Positions 31,930-43,556 of a stretch of 64,000 bases of DNA are shown one piece after another. A model generated the notes under the pieces. It was not told the DNA's origin and ran no database searches. It was given only the letters and a program-made list of their open reading frames with translations. This DNA comes from Sandaracinaceae bacterium (GTDB lineage: Bacteria > Myxococcota_A > Polyangia > Polyangiales > Houyiibacteriaceae). The stretch is taken from contig JADJJE010000011.1 of assembly GCA_016706685.1 (NCBI GenBank), forward strand, positions 313,373-377,372. The letters run 5' to 3'. Made by a program: the position numbers and the translations under genes. The first letter of the stretch is position 1, and each line of letters opens with the position of its first letter.

Positions 31930-33251
31930 TGCGCGAAGCAACCCTCCTGATCGCGCTCGCGCTGTGGACCGCGGGCTGCCAGCCGGGCCGCCCACCTGCG
32001 CAGGCCGGCGAGGAACAGACGGCAGCGCAGACGACGCCCGGCAGCGACGAGCTGGCGGGCACCTCCCGCCTGCCCACGGCCCAGGAGCGCGCCATCATCC
32101 GCGGCCTCATGGACGACGCGGCCTCCGTGCGCAGCCTGCCGTTCCTGCAAGAGGTGCCCGCCGAGATCCAGGACGAGGCCCGCATCCGCGCCTTCGTGGA
32201 AGCGGACATCGACCCTGTCGAGCTGCGCGAGGCGCGTGACCTCTACACGTCGCTCGGCCTGCTGCCCACGGACGTGGACCTCGAGGCGCTGCTGCTGGAG
32301 GTGCTGGGCGAGCAGATCGTGGGCTACTACGACCCGAAGGGGCAGCGCCTGGTGGTGCGCGACGACGTGATGCGCTCGCTCGCGCGCAGCTCGGTGGACG
32401 AGGCGCGCGTGGTGCTGGTGCACGAGCTGGTGCACGCCCTCCAGGACCAGCACCTGCGGCTGGGTGTGCTCAACGAGCTCGAGCGCGACTCCGACGCGGA
32501 GAACGCCTACCACGCGCTGGTGGAGGGCGACGCCACGCTGGCGATGGTGGCCTACGTGCTCAGCTCGCAGGGCACGCAGCTGCGCGACATCACCGACGAC
32601 CCGCAGCTGCTGCAGCGCTTCTTCGAGAGCGGCGCCCCCACCAGCGGAGCGGACGCGCTGGACCGCGCCCCGGCCATCTTGCGGGTGACGTTGATGGCGC
32701 CCTACACGCGCGGCGCGCTGTTCTGCGGCGACCGTCACCGCCTGGGTGGCTGGCGCTCGGTGGACGGCGCCCACGCGCTGTTGCCCATCAGCACCGAGCA
32801 GGTGCTGCACCCCGAGAAGTACCAGGCGGGCGAGCTGCCCGACGTGGTGCCGCTGCCCACGGGACGCGCGCTCGAGGCGCTGGGGTTCGTGCGCACCATC
32901 GAGGACACGTTGGGCGAGCTGGAGCTGTCCATCTACCTGGCGCAGGGCACCAGTAGCGACCAGGACCTCGCGGCCGCCGCGGGCTGGTCGGGTGACCGCC
33001 TGGCCATCTACTCGCGCGCCGATGCGCCCTCCGCCGCCGTGTGGTGGACGTCCTGGGACACCGAGGCGGACGCACGCGAGGCCGAGCAGGCGGCCGAGCG
33101 CGCCGGCGCCGAAGCCGAGGGCAGCGTGGTGCTGCGACACGGGCGCGCGGTGATGATCCTGCGCCAGGTGCCCACGCTCGCCAGCGCCGAGCTGACCGCC
33201 CGCTTCACGGAGTTCGCGCGGGCCCTGCCGGCCGGCCCTCCCCACCGCTGA
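31929..33251 (+). CDS. Lipoprotein with HExxH metallopeptidase motif
   Basis: 440 residues from the ATG at 31929, which overlaps the RNase J stop. The N-terminus MREATLLIALALWTAGC is a lipoprotein signal. Near residue 163 is VVLVHELVHALQDQH, a zincin-type HExxH site, preceded by VGYYDPKGQRLVVRDDVMRS; an acidic EGDATLAM follows about 45 residues later and may supply the third metal ligand. This resembles uncharacterised predicted metallopeptidases of myxobacteria. It may process envelope proteins (inference). Start overlap suggests co-translation with RNase J, though no functional link is evident. Confidence 0.75.
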   Translation: MREATLLIALALWTAGCQPGRPPAQAGEEQTAAQTTPGSDELAGTSRLPTAQERAIIRGLMDDAASVRSLPFLQEVPAEIQDEARIRAFVEADIDPVELREARDLYTSLGLLPTDVDLEALLLEVLGEQIVGYYDPKGQRLVVRDDVMRSLARSSVDEARVVLVHELVHALQDQHLRLGVLNELERDSDAENAYHALVEGDATLAMVAYVLSSQGTQLRDITDDPQLLQRFFESGAPTSGADALDRAPAILRVTLMAPYTRGALFCGDRHRLGGWRSVDGAHALLPISTEQVLHPEKYQAGELPDVVPLPTGRALEALGFVRTIEDTLGELELSIYLAQGTSSDQDLAAAAGWSGDRLAIYSRADAPSAAVWWTSWDTEADAREAEQAAERAGAEAEGSVVLRHGRAVMILRQVPTLASAELTARFTEFARALPAGPPHR

Positions 33252-33289
33252 GCGATCCCTCGGCGAGGGAGTGTGATAGATCCCCGGCC

Positions 33290-33742
33290 ATGAGCCGTCG
33301 TTCTTGGGATCAGTACTTCATGGCCATCGCCCGCGAGGTGTCCACGCGCGCCACGTGCGACCGCAAGCACGTGGGCGCCGTCATCGTGCGCGACAAGACC
33401 ATCCTCTCCACCGGCTACAACGGCTCCATGCGCGGCCTGCCGCACTGCGACGAGGTGGGCCACATGATGGAGGACGGCCACTGCGTGCGAACGCTGCACG
33501 CCGAGAACAACGCCATCATCGCGTCCGCCAAGAACGGCGTGGGCATCGACGGCGCCACCATCTACGTGACCGCCAGCCCCTGCTGGAACTGCTTCAAGGC
33601 CATCTGCAACGCCGGCCTCGTGCGCGTGGTGTTCGGCGAGTTCTACCGGGACGAGCGCATCTTCGAGACCGCCAAGACCCTGGGCATGGAGCTGGTGCAG
33701 CTCAGCCCCGAAGCCGACGAATCTGGGGCGCCACCCGCTTGA
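33290..33742 (+). CDS. dCMP deaminase (ComEB-like)
   Basis: 150 residues. The zinc-dependent deaminase signature is complete: LHAENNAIIASA (HAE) and TASPCWNCFKAICNAG (PCxxC), with RSWDQYFMAIAREVSTRATC at the N-terminus as in dCMP deaminases of the ComEB type. It converts dCMP to dUMP for dTMP synthesis. A perfect TCCCTC/GAGGGA hairpin (33256-33270) separates it from the upstream lipoprotein gene. It is followed by tig after about 110 bp. Confidence 0.9.
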   Translation: MSRRSWDQYFMAIAREVSTRATCDRKHVGAVIVRDKTILSTGYNGSMRGLPHCDEVGHMMEDGHCVRTLHAENNAIIASAKNGVGIDGATIYVTASPCWNCFKAICNAGLVRVVFGEFYRDERIFETAKTLGMELVQLSPEADESGAPPA

Positions 33743-33851
33743 CCCGTCCCGAGGCGGAGGGTAGGAACCCCGACCCGCCGACCGCGCGACGCTGAACGTC
33801 GCTGCTGCATGCGTCGCGTCCGTTTTCTTTCCGTAGGAGCCCGTTCGAACG

Positions 33852-35177
33852 ATGAAGTCCCAGGTCAGCGAGATCAGCCCAGTGCTCGTCGAGGTCAAGG
33901 TCGAGGTCCCCTGGGACACGGTCAAAGAGGACCTGGACAAGACGTTCCAGCTCGTCAGCCGGGAGGCCAAGGTCAAGGGCTTCCGCCCCGGCAAGGTGCC
34001 GCCCGCCCTCGTGCGCAAGCTCTTCGGGCCCCGCGTGCACGCCGACGTGGCCGCCAACCTGGTGAGCCGCTCGCTCATCAAGGCCGTGGAGGAGCACAAG
34101 CTCCAGCTCTGCGGCGAGCCCGACTACGGCGACATGAAGGAGATCACCACGGGTGAGCCCTTCGCCTTCGCGGCCAAGCTGGAGGTGCGCCCCACCATCA
34201 ACGCCGTCGCGTTCGACAAGCTGGAGGTCTACAAGGAAGAGACCGCCGTGACCGACGCCGAGGTGGACGAAGAGGTGGAGCGCCGCCGCAAGTGGGCCAT
34301 CGAGTACAGCGCCCCCGAGCCCATGCGCCCGGCCAAGAACGACGACCGCCTGGGCGTGTCGTACTCGGTCACGGTGGACGGCGAGGTCGAGGCCGCGTTC
34401 TCGAACGACGACAACGAGATCGTGCTCGGCGCCGAGGGCCTGCTCAAGGAGTTCCAGGACGGCCTGGTGGGCAAGCAGCCGGGTGATGACGTCACGCTCT
34501 CCATCGCGTACCCCGAGGAGCACACCAACGAGAAGCTCAAGGGCAAGACCGCCATCTTCTCGGTGAAGGTGCTGCGCGTGGAGGAGCCGCACCTGCCCGA
34601 GCTCACCGACGAGTGGGCCAAGGAGCACGACTTCCAGACCATGACCGAGCTCCGCGCCGGCCTGCGCAAGCAGCTGGAAGAGACGCGCAACAAGCGCGCC
34701 CGCAACGACGTGCGCGACCAGCTGGTGGAGGCGCTCGTCGCTCGTAACGCCATCGAGGTTCCGCCGTCCATGGTCAAGCAGCAAGAGCAGGCCATGGTCT
34801 ACGAGTTCGCGCAGTTCCTGCAGTACGCAGGCGGCATGGGTCAGAACGGCCTGCCCGAGAACTTCTTCGACGACTTGAAGGAGCGCGCCGCCAAGCGCGT
34901 TCGCGGTGGCCTGCTGCTGAGCGCCATCTCGCGGTTGGAGAACGTGAAGGTCGAGAAGGCCGACGTGGACGCGAAGTTCGCCGAGCTGGCCGAGAAGACC
35001 GGCAAGCACGTGGCCAAGGTCCGCGCCGAGTACCAGGGCGAGAAGCTGGACCAGCTCGAGAACGAAATCTTGAATGACAAGCTGCTCTCGCTGTTGGAAG
35101 CGAAGGCGACCGTCAAGAAGGGCAAGCGCCCGGAGCCCGAGAAGAGCGCGGCCAGCGCAGAGAGTGAGCCTGCATGA
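33852..35177 (+). CDS. tig: Trigger factor
   Basis: 441 residues, normal length. The N-terminal ribosome-binding domain includes EAKVKGFRPGKVPPALVRKLFG, containing the GFRPGKxP signature (quoted part: GFRPGKVPPALVRK). A PPIase FKBP-like domain (about 160-245) and a long helical C-terminal chaperone domain follow, with a Lys/Glu-rich tail. It is the first chaperone met by new polypeptides at the ribosome exit. Its stop overlaps clpP by 4 bp, forming the conserved tig-clpP-clpX-lon operon. Confidence 0.95.
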   Translation: MKSQVSEISPVLVEVKVEVPWDTVKEDLDKTFQLVSREAKVKGFRPGKVPPALVRKLFGPRVHADVAANLVSRSLIKAVEEHKLQLCGEPDYGDMKEITTGEPFAFAAKLEVRPTINAVAFDKLEVYKEETAVTDAEVDEEVERRRKWAIEYSAPEPMRPAKNDDRLGVSYSVTVDGEVEAAFSNDDNEIVLGAEGLLKEFQDGLVGKQPGDDVTLSIAYPEEHTNEKLKGKTAIFSVKVLRVEEPHLPELTDEWAKEHDFQTMTELRAGLRKQLEETRNKRARNDVRDQLVEALVARNAIEVPPSMVKQQEQAMVYEFAQFLQYAGGMGQNGLPENFFDDLKERAAKRVRGGLLLSAISRLENVKVEKADVDAKFAELAEKTGKHVAKVRAEYQGEKLDQLENEILNDKLLSLLEAKATVKKGKRPEPEKSAASAESEPA

Positions 35178-35779
35178 GCGAGCGGATCCGTGAGCAAGCC
35201 GTCTGGGTCTACGAGAACACGCACCGCGGCGAGCGCCAGTGGGACATCTGGAGCCGGCTTCTCAAGGACCGCATCGTGTTCCTGGGCACCGAGGTCAACG
35301 ACGTCGTCGCGAACCTGATCATCGCGCAGATGTTGTTCCTCGAGAGCGAGGATCCCGACAAGGAGATCACGCTCTACGTGAACAGCCCAGGCGGCAGCAT
35401 CACGGCCGGCATGGCCATCTACGACACCATGCAGTACGTCCGCTGCCCCGTGGCCACCGTGTGCCTCGGGCAGGCAGCCTCCATGGGCGCCTGGCTCCTG
35501 GCGGCCGGTGAGCCGGGCCTGCGCCGGGCCCTCCCCAACAGCCGCATCATGATCCACCAGCCGCTCGGCGGGTTCCGCGGCCAGGCCACGGACATCGAGA
35601 TCCACGCGCGCCAGATCCTGGCCCTCAAGGCCCAAATGACCGAGATCCTTGCGCATCACACGGGCAAGACCTTCGAGGTCATCCGCGAGGACACTGAGCG
35701 CGACCGCTACCTCTCGGCCGAAGAGGCCAAGACCTACGGGCTGATCGACCACGTCATCGCCCCGCGCAAGACCATCTAG
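35174..35779 (+). CDS. clpP: ATP-dependent Clp protease proteolytic subunit
   Basis: 201 residues. Catalytic serine lies in GQAASMGAWLLAAGEPG, histidine in RIMIHQPLGG and aspartate in ERDRYLSAEEA, the ClpP triad. NSPGGSITAGMAIYDTMQY forms the oxyanion region. It assembles as a tetradecamer with ClpX, encoded 126 bp downstream. The 126-bp gap may hold an extra clpX promoter, but no convincing boxes were found. Confidence 0.96.
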   Translation: MSERIREQAVWVYENTHRGERQWDIWSRLLKDRIVFLGTEVNDVVANLIIAQMLFLESEDPDKEITLYVNSPGGSITAGMAIYDTMQYVRCPVATVCLGQAASMGAWLLAAGEPGLRRALPNSRIMIHQPLGGFRGQATDIEIHARQILALKAQMTEILAHHTGKTFEVIREDTERDRYLSAEEAKTYGLIDHVIAPRKTI

Positions 35780-35905
35780 GCCACCCGGGGCCCCCTGGCT
35801 GCGCTCTCGACATCGTCGGCACGCAGCACTAGACTCGACTATCAATGGGAACCACTCCCTTAACCCCTCGGACAGCGAATAGCGCTAACGACAAGTGAGG
35901 ACTGG

Positions 35906-37156
35906 GTGCCCAGGCACGACGACGGACACGGAAATCTCCAATGCTCCTTCTGCGGAAAGTCGCAGAAGGAGGTCAAGAAGCTCATCGCTGGACCCACCGT
36001 CTACATCTGCGACGAGTGCATCGGGCTGTGCAACGACATCATCGCCGAGGAGGTAGACCGCGAGGACTCGCTGCAGTCCGGCGCGCCGCTGCCGAAGCCC
36101 GCGGAGATCAAGGCGGTGCTCGACGAGTACGTCATCGGGCAGGACCGCGCGAAGAAGATCCTCTCCGTAGCGGTGCACAACCACTACAAGCGCATCGACT
36201 CGAAGGTCACCGGCGACGACGTCGAGCTGCAGAAGAGCAACATCCTGCTGCTGGGCCCCACGGGCAGCGGTAAGACGCTCTTGGCGCAGACGCTGGCGCG
36301 CATCCTGAACGTGCCGTTCGCCATCGCCGACGCCACCACGCTCACCGAAGCGGGCTACGTGGGCGAAGATGTGGAGAACATCATCGTTCAGCTGCTGCAG
36401 AACGCCGACCACGACGTGGAGCGCGCGCAGCGGGGCATCGTGTACATCGACGAGATCGACAAGGTGGCGCGCAAGGGCGACAACCCGTCCATCACGCGTG
36501 ACGTGTCGGGCGAGGGTGTGCAGCAGGCGCTCCTCAAGATCATCGAGGGCACGGTGGCCAACGTGCCGCCCAAGGGTGGCCGCAAGCACCCGCAGCAGGA
36601 CTTCCTGCAGATCGACACCAGCAACATCCTCTTCATCTGCGGTGGTGCGTTCGTGGGCCTCGACCAGGTCATCGAGCGCCGCATCGGCGAGAAGACGCTG
36701 GGCTTCGGCGCCGACATCCCGTCGCAGAAGGACAAGAAGATTGGCGAGCTGCTGGCTCAGGTGCAGCCGGAAGACTTGCTCAAGGCCGGCCTCATCCCGG
36801 AGTTCATCGGTCGCTTGCCGGTCATCGCCACCCTGCACGAGCTCAACGAGGAAGCGCTCATCGACATCCTCACGCGGCCGCGCAACGCCCTGGTCAAGCA
36901 GTACCAGCGCCTGTTCGAGATGGACGGCGTGAAGGTCAAGTTCACCGACGGTGCCCTGCGCGCCATCGCCAAGAGCGCGCTCGACCGCAAGGCCGGCGCG
37001 CGTGGCCTGCGGGCCATCACCGAGCACGCCATGCTCGACATCATGTACGAGATCCCCTCGCAGCCGAACATCAAGGAAGTGGTCGTGAACGAGGACGTCG
37101 TGCTGAAGGGCGAGAAGCCCCTGATTGTGTACAGCAAAGAGGCCAAGCCCGCGTGA
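35906..37156 (+). CDS. clpX: ATP-dependent Clp protease ATP-binding subunit
   Basis: 416 residues from a GTG at 35906. The N-terminal zinc-binding domain has CSFCGKSQKEV and CDECIGLC. Walker A is GPTGSGKTLLAQ near residue 118, the pore loop lies in the GYVGED neighbourhood, Walker B is VYIDEIDK, and sensor regions follow (GGRKHPQQDF, LIPEFIGRLPV). ClpX unfolds substrates and feeds them to ClpP. The adjacent lon gene starts 40 bp after it. Confidence 0.96.
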   Translation: MPRHDDGHGNLQCSFCGKSQKEVKKLIAGPTVYICDECIGLCNDIIAEEVDREDSLQSGAPLPKPAEIKAVLDEYVIGQDRAKKILSVAVHNHYKRIDSKVTGDDVELQKSNILLLGPTGSGKTLLAQTLARILNVPFAIADATTLTEAGYVGEDVENIIVQLLQNADHDVERAQRGIVYIDEIDKVARKGDNPSITRDVSGEGVQQALLKIIEGTVANVPPKGGRKHPQQDFLQIDTSNILFICGGAFVGLDQVIERRIGEKTLGFGADIPSQKDKKIGELLAQVQPEDLLKAGLIPEFIGRLPVIATLHELNEEALIDILTRPRNALVKQYQRLFEMDGVKVKFTDGALRAIAKSALDRKAGARGLRAITEHAMLDIMYEIPSQPNIKEVVVNEDVVLKGEKPLIVYSKEAKPA

Positions 37157-37196
37157 AGGTGCCTCGTTGCTCCCTCGTTCCCGCGGGTAGGCCCTG

Positions 37197-39875
<2,679 letters not shown>

Positions 39876-39900
39876 GTCGGCGCCACGGTCGCGACGAGAA

Positions 39901-39923
39901 CCCCCCTGGCGCAAGTCGGGGGG
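39901..39923 (+). terminator. Possible terminator after lon
   Basis: CCCCCC (39901-39906) and GGGGGG (39918-39923) flank an 11-nt loop, 25 bp after the lon stop and 23 bp before the tRNA. No T-run follows, so rho-independent function is uncertain. Confidence 0.4.
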
Positions 39924-39946
39924 AGGCCTCATACCTGGGGCCACAT

Positions 39947-40022
39947 GCGGGCTTAGCTCAGTTGGTAGAGCATCGCCTTTACATGGCGAGTGTCTCCGGT
40001 TCGAGCCCGGAAGCCCGTACCA
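39947..40022 (+). tRNA. tRNA-Val (anticodon TAC)
   Basis: 76 nt including an encoded CCA at 40020-40022. The acceptor stem is GCGGGCT with AGCCCGT, the D arm GCTC-AGTTGGTA-GAGC, the anticodon stem TCGCC/GGCGA with loop TTTACAT (anticodon TAC), and the T arm TCCGG-TTCGAGC-CCGGA. All stems close, with one G-T pair in the acceptor stem. It reads GUA and related valine codons. Confidence 0.96.
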
Positions 40023-40055
40023 ATCTGGAAACCCTGCCTCGTGGCAGGTTGCATG

Positions 40056-40078
40056 GCGCGCCTCTCGGGGCGCGTTTT
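40056..40078 (+). terminator. Rho-independent terminator after tRNA-Val
   Basis: A GCGCGCC/GGGGCGC hairpin (40056-40073, one mismatch, loop TCTC) is followed by TTTT. A smaller perfect hairpin CCTGCC/GGCAGG at 40033-40048 precedes it. Confidence 0.6.
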
Positions 40079-40132
40079 GCATTTGGGGGAGGCGCTCTTC
40101 ACGGGCTCGCTTGGCCACTCGCCCCCCCACGG

Positions 40133-40161
40133 TTGAAGCACGGCACATCGCGCCCTACACT
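40133..40161 (+). promoter_or_regulatory. Candidate promoter giving a leaderless transcript
   Basis: TTGAAG (40133-40138), 17-nt spacer and TACACT (40156-40161). The expected start point coincides with the ATG at 40168, and no ribosome binding site is seen, so the gene may be translated from a leaderless mRNA. Confidence 0.4.
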
Positions 40162-40167
40162 TTGCGC

Positions 40168-40905
40168 ATGAGTGACTGGGCATTGGACCTCAGCGGAGAA
40201 GCGCGCTGGGACGCCGGGACGGGCGTCTACCGGCGGCGCGACCTTGCGCGGGTGGAAGCCCTGGACTCCCAGATTCGTGGCGTGCTCGAGCGTCGCGTTC
40301 GCTTGGTGTACACGCCACTGCTGGCCGCACAGACGAAGCTAGCGTTCCAAGAATTGCTGCTGACCGTGCTCCCTGAGTACATCAAGACGGCCCATGCGAT
40401 TGAGGTGCTGGCGGACGAGCACGGGCTCAGCCTCCAGGTGGGCGACACGCACGCCAGCGGCTTCCGTGTCCACATCGAGGCCATTGGCGGGGCCTCGTTG
40501 CTCGAGGAGCTGGAGTTCGCGCAGGAGACCATCGACGACTCCCTCGAGCTCGCGCGGGGGTTCGCTCCCCTCGAAGACCAACACGCTGCGGTGGACAGCA
40601 GCTTGGCCCAGCGACACCAGATGAGCGTCCTCATTCACGGCATCTGTTGCGAGTGCCTCGAGCCTAGCGTCGCCACTCTCGCCACTCCGCAGGCGCTTCA
40701 GGCAGCTTCAGACCTCGCCGCGAAGGCCGCGTTCGAGGCCTACTATGCCGCCCGGGAAGCGGAGCACCTCCGCTTCGGCGATCCGTCCACTCGCGGAAGC
40801 GAGGCCGCGCTCGTGCACGACGCGGCCGACGAACTCGATGAGATTGCGCTCGAAGGGGAGCCCGCACTCCGTTGGCTGAGAGATCCAACCGCGTACTCAA
40901 GCTGA
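40168..40905 (+). CDS. Hypothetical protein next to tRNA-Val
   Basis: 245 residues from the ATG at 40168. I do not recognise a family. The sequence is soluble and acidic, with helical stretches (EALDSQIRGVLERRVRLVY, LEELEFAQETIDDSLELARG) and an isolated HGICCECLEP cysteine cluster near residue 170; no signal peptide or membrane segment. Codon use looks a little less G/C-biased than in flanking genes, and it lies beside a tRNA gene, a frequent integration point, so recent acquisition is possible but unproven. Confidence 0.6.
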   Translation: MSDWALDLSGEARWDAGTGVYRRRDLARVEALDSQIRGVLERRVRLVYTPLLAAQTKLAFQELLLTVLPEYIKTAHAIEVLADEHGLSLQVGDTHASGFRVHIEAIGGASLLEELEFAQETIDDSLELARGFAPLEDQHAAVDSSLAQRHQMSVLIHGICCECLEPSVATLATPQALQAASDLAAKAAFEAYYAAREAEHLRFGDPSTRGSEAALVHDAADELDEIALEGEPALRWLRDPTAYSS

Positions 40906-41192
40906 CGCGGCGCGTGATGCTGCAGCTGACGCAGCTGCAGAAGGAAAACCGTCCGGACTGGCTGCGGGTGTCACGCGAGGTCGAACTCCTGCGCGTAGCC
41001 ATCGCGCTCCCGTGGCCGCTGGACCGGGGGACGAGCCGCCTGTCGGCGGGTATTACGAACGGACCGCTCGGAACGACCTGGGCCATTCGCTACATGGCCT
41101 CGGACGAATTCCTCGTGGTGCGCTCGATTGGCAGGCTTGGGACTCCTCCGGTGGGTGGGGGGACACGGAGTCCCGCGACGCGCGCCGCCTAG
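40872..41192 (+). CDS. Possible small CDS
   Basis: A 106-codon frame from a TTG at 40872 that overlaps the previous gene by 34 bp. The first ~60 residues (NRVLKLTRRVMLQLTQLQKE) look like a helical protein; the last third (Arg, Pro and Gly-rich) does not. It could be a short downstream gene or the remnant of one. No motif recognised. Apart from it, 40906-41220 contains nothing I can identify. Confidence 0.3.
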   Translation: MAERSNRVLKLTRRVMLQLTQLQKENRPDWLRVSREVELLRVAIALPWPLDRGTSRLSAGITNGPLGTTWAIRYMASDEFLVVRSIGRLGTPPVGGGTRSPATRAA

Positions 41193-41220
41193 ACCCTCGA
41201 GCGTGGAAACCGCGCGGGCC

Positions 41221-41670
41221 TCACACGGTCTTCAGGAAGTCCGGCAGGTGCTCCTTCATCTCGGCCACGGCGGTGGCCAGCGCCTCTTCGCTCATGCCGC
41301 GGGTGAGGGTCCAGCTGGCGAGGCCTCCCTCGCCCACGCGCAGCTGGGCGCGGCGGTCCACGTGCACCACCAGGCTGGGCACGTTGGCCAGGTCCATGAC
41401 CTCTAGGATCTCCGCGGGGTCGAGCGCGGCCACGTCGCCGAAGCCCAGCTGCAGCCGCCGGCGAACCGCGGCGAACGAGACGGCGGTGCGGGCCTCGGCC
41501 AGCGCGCGGATGGCGCGGTCGAGGGCGTGGGTGGCGGCCTCGGCGGTGTCGTCGCCCTCGGTGAACAGCGCGGCGCCCAGCTTCTGGGCTTGGCGCACGC
41601 TCTCGGCGGAGCGCGCCAGGCACGCGTCGAAGTCGTGGACGTCGGGGCGCGGGTCGAGGGGGTCACGCAT
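41221..41670 (-). CDS. Hypothetical protein
   Basis: 149 residues from the ATG at 41670. No recognised family. It begins with acidic DPLDPRPDVHDFDACLARSAE, has a helical middle (ALDRAIRALAEARTAVSF) and a beta-like end (NVPSLVVHVDRRAQLRVGEG, ASWTLTRGMSEEALATAVAE). No signal peptide. Frame-wide codon bias (G/C in third positions) supports that it is coding. Its start lies 26 bp from the hexamer arrays. Confidence 0.6.
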   Translation of the reverse strand: MRDPLDPRPDVHDFDACLARSAESVRQAQKLGAALFTEGDDTAEAATHALDRAIRALAEARTAVSFAAVRRRLQLGFGDVAALDPAEILEVMDLANVPSLVVHVDRRAQLRVGEGGLASWTLTRGMSEEALATAVAEMKEHLPDFLKTV

Positions 41671-41693
41671 TGCGCGAGGCTAGCATCCCCTCT

Positions 41694-41769
<76 letters not shown>

Positions 41770-41871
41770 ACACCCGCGTCGCCAACGAGACGACCTTGGT
41801 CACCATGGAGACCGAGAGCGCCGAGACGCCAACATCGAGCTTGGCCGCACACGGTGGATCTCCAAAGGGAG

Positions 41872-41914
<43 letters not shown>

Positions 41915-41918
41915 TAAC

Positions 41919-42449
41919 GACTCATCACAAGGTCGGCCCATGGTCACCGGAGCCGGCCCAAGGACCCTGGCCGACTCTCGCTGGTCCGGAAGCGGCTTGT
42001 ATCAAGGCACTTGGGCGCCCCGGCTTGAAAGCCGGGGCAGCGGGACCTTCGCCTGGCTTCGGGGACAAGTCCTCCCTCCAAGGGAGGACTCAGCCTCGGA
42101 AGCGGGTAAAGTGTTGAGCCTCGAGATCATCCGCTGGGCGAGATCCGAGCTGCTTACTCATCGATTAGTCGTTCTAAGGCGGGTGGGTTTGGCAAGTCAC
42201 GACCAACCATGAGGCCTTCGAGGCCTCGACGGGCCCCAAACCCTCCACAGCCAGCCACCTCGAGGCTCCTCTAGTCCACCCAAGCTGGAGTCCTCCCTCG
42301 GAGGGAGGACTTGTCCCCGGAGCGAGGCCCAGGACCCGCTGCCCCGGCTTTTCAAGCCGGGGCGCCAAAAGTGCCTTGAAATAAGGCCCAGAACGGAACC
42401 TGCAGAATCCACTCGGCCTCGGACTGCCCCGACGAACTTGTGATGAGTC
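41919..42449 (-). mobile_element. Family A palindromic element, copy 2 (inverted)
   Basis: 531 bp, opposite orientation to copies 1 and 3. Its ends are GACTCATCACAAGGTCG (one change from the consensus) and the complement of GACTCATCACAAGTTCG at 42433-42449. The same four hairpins appear in mirror order. Compared with copy 1 it has three one-base insertions and about a dozen substitutions by eye. It is bordered by GCCGTC arrays on both sides (seven units left, about three right), then AACGCCCACGCTCACGTGG. No transposase inside. Confidence 0.85.
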
Positions 42450-42543
42450 GATAGCCGTCGCCGTCGCCGTCAACGCCCACGCTCACGTGGACACAGCGCC
42501 CTCTGCGCCGCCCGGGTTGCGGATGACCAGCGCCGTCAGGGCT

Positions 42544-43536
42544 TCACCACTTGTTCTCGGCCTGCTCCGCCCACCCCACCAGCCCATCCACCGAGTGCCG
42601 CACCCCCGCGCTGTCACTCATCCACCCGCGCCACGTCCCGAACGCCTGGTGCACCTCCGACCCGAGCAGCCCCAGGTTCATCCCGGCGTGCCGCACGTGG
42701 AACGGCGTGAGCGTCACGTCCAAGCGCTCGCCCTGCATGCTCCACGGCCGGTCCCACGCGCGGGTGTCGTAGCGCCACGCCACCTCGTCGGGCAGGTAGC
42801 TCATCACGCCGTCCACGAAGAGCGCGTTCTCGGTGGCCCCCGTGCCCTCGGTCCACTTGGCGCCCAGCTGGAGCCCGATGCGCTTGCCGGCCACCACGCC
42901 GCTGCCCGCGGCCCAGTTCCACACGATGTGGTGGGGCCAGATGCCGCGGCCTCGGTCGAGCACGGCCCAGGACTCGCCGGCGGGGATGGCGTGCGTGACC
43001 CCGTCCACGCGCAGCACGCCTGAAACAGGGCGCGCGGGGGCCTTCACGGTGTACTGGAACTGCCGCTCGCTCCACGGCACCACCACGCCCAGCATGTCGC
43101 CGGCCGCGTCCACGAAGGCCTCCACCTCCACGCCGCCGATGCGCGCGGAGAGCTGCGTGCCGGCCGCGTCCTCGCGGAAGTCCACGCGCACCCCCGGTGC
43201 CCTGCCCCACGCGTGCAGCGGCGGCAGCGTGTCCGGCAGCACGGCGCCCAGGCCCAGGGGCGCGATCATGGGCTGCGAGCGCTCCACGCCCGTGCGCCGG
43301 TCCAGCACGAAGCACTCGTGCAGCGCCAGGTAGTCCAGGCTCGAGAGCGTGAGCCCGATGACGTGCGTGGGCGTGATCAGGCCCCAGTACTCCCAGCGCT
43401 TCGTCCGCCCCCAGCCACGCAGGTTGGGACGATGCAGCGGGCGCCGTGTGTGCCCGCGCGCAGCCGGGTCGAGGGCGCCGTTGGGCAGGCAGAGGTCGAC
43501 GGGCTGCGTGAGCTCGGGGTTGGTGCGCGTGGCCAT
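42544..43536 (-). CDS. DUF2804 family protein
   Basis: 330 residues from the ATG at 43536; longer upstream sequence is Arg/Pro-rich and unlikely. Family features include the tryptophan-rich start RTKRWEYWGLITPTHVIGLT, PHHIVWNWAAGSG, GLQLGAKWTEGTG and ALFVDGVMSYLPDEVAWRYD (DUF2804 conserved blocks). No signal peptide is evident. The fold resembles lipocalin-like or carotenoid-hydratase-like beta proteins, but no reaction is established. It lies 20 bp downstream of the PilZ gene and may share its transcript. Confidence 0.8.
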   Translation of the reverse strand: MATRTNPELTQPVDLCLPNGALDPAARGHTRRPLHRPNLRGWGRTKRWEYWGLITPTHVIGLTLSSLDYLALHECFVLDRRTGVERSQPMIAPLGLGAVLPDTLPPLHAWGRAPGVRVDFREDAAGTQLSARIGGVEVEAFVDAAGDMLGVVVPWSERQFQYTVKAPARPVSGVLRVDGVTHAIPAGESWAVLDRGRGIWPHHIVWNWAAGSGVVAGKRIGLQLGAKWTEGTGATENALFVDGVMSYLPDEVAWRYDTRAWDRPWSMQGERLDVTLTPFHVRHAGMNLGLLGSEVHQAFGTWRGWMSDSAGVRHSVDGLVGWAEQAENKW

Positions 43537-43556
43537 CCCCCCGAGCCTGCGCTCCG

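Noticed and set aside
40664..41086. Minus-strand frame opposite the hypothetical gene at 40.2 kb
   Set aside because: Low-complexity Ser/Arg composition without start signal; antisense shadow.
39947..41670. Integrated genomic island at tRNA-Val
   Set aside because: No integrase and no repeat of the tRNA 3' end was found by eye; kept only as a weak suggestion.
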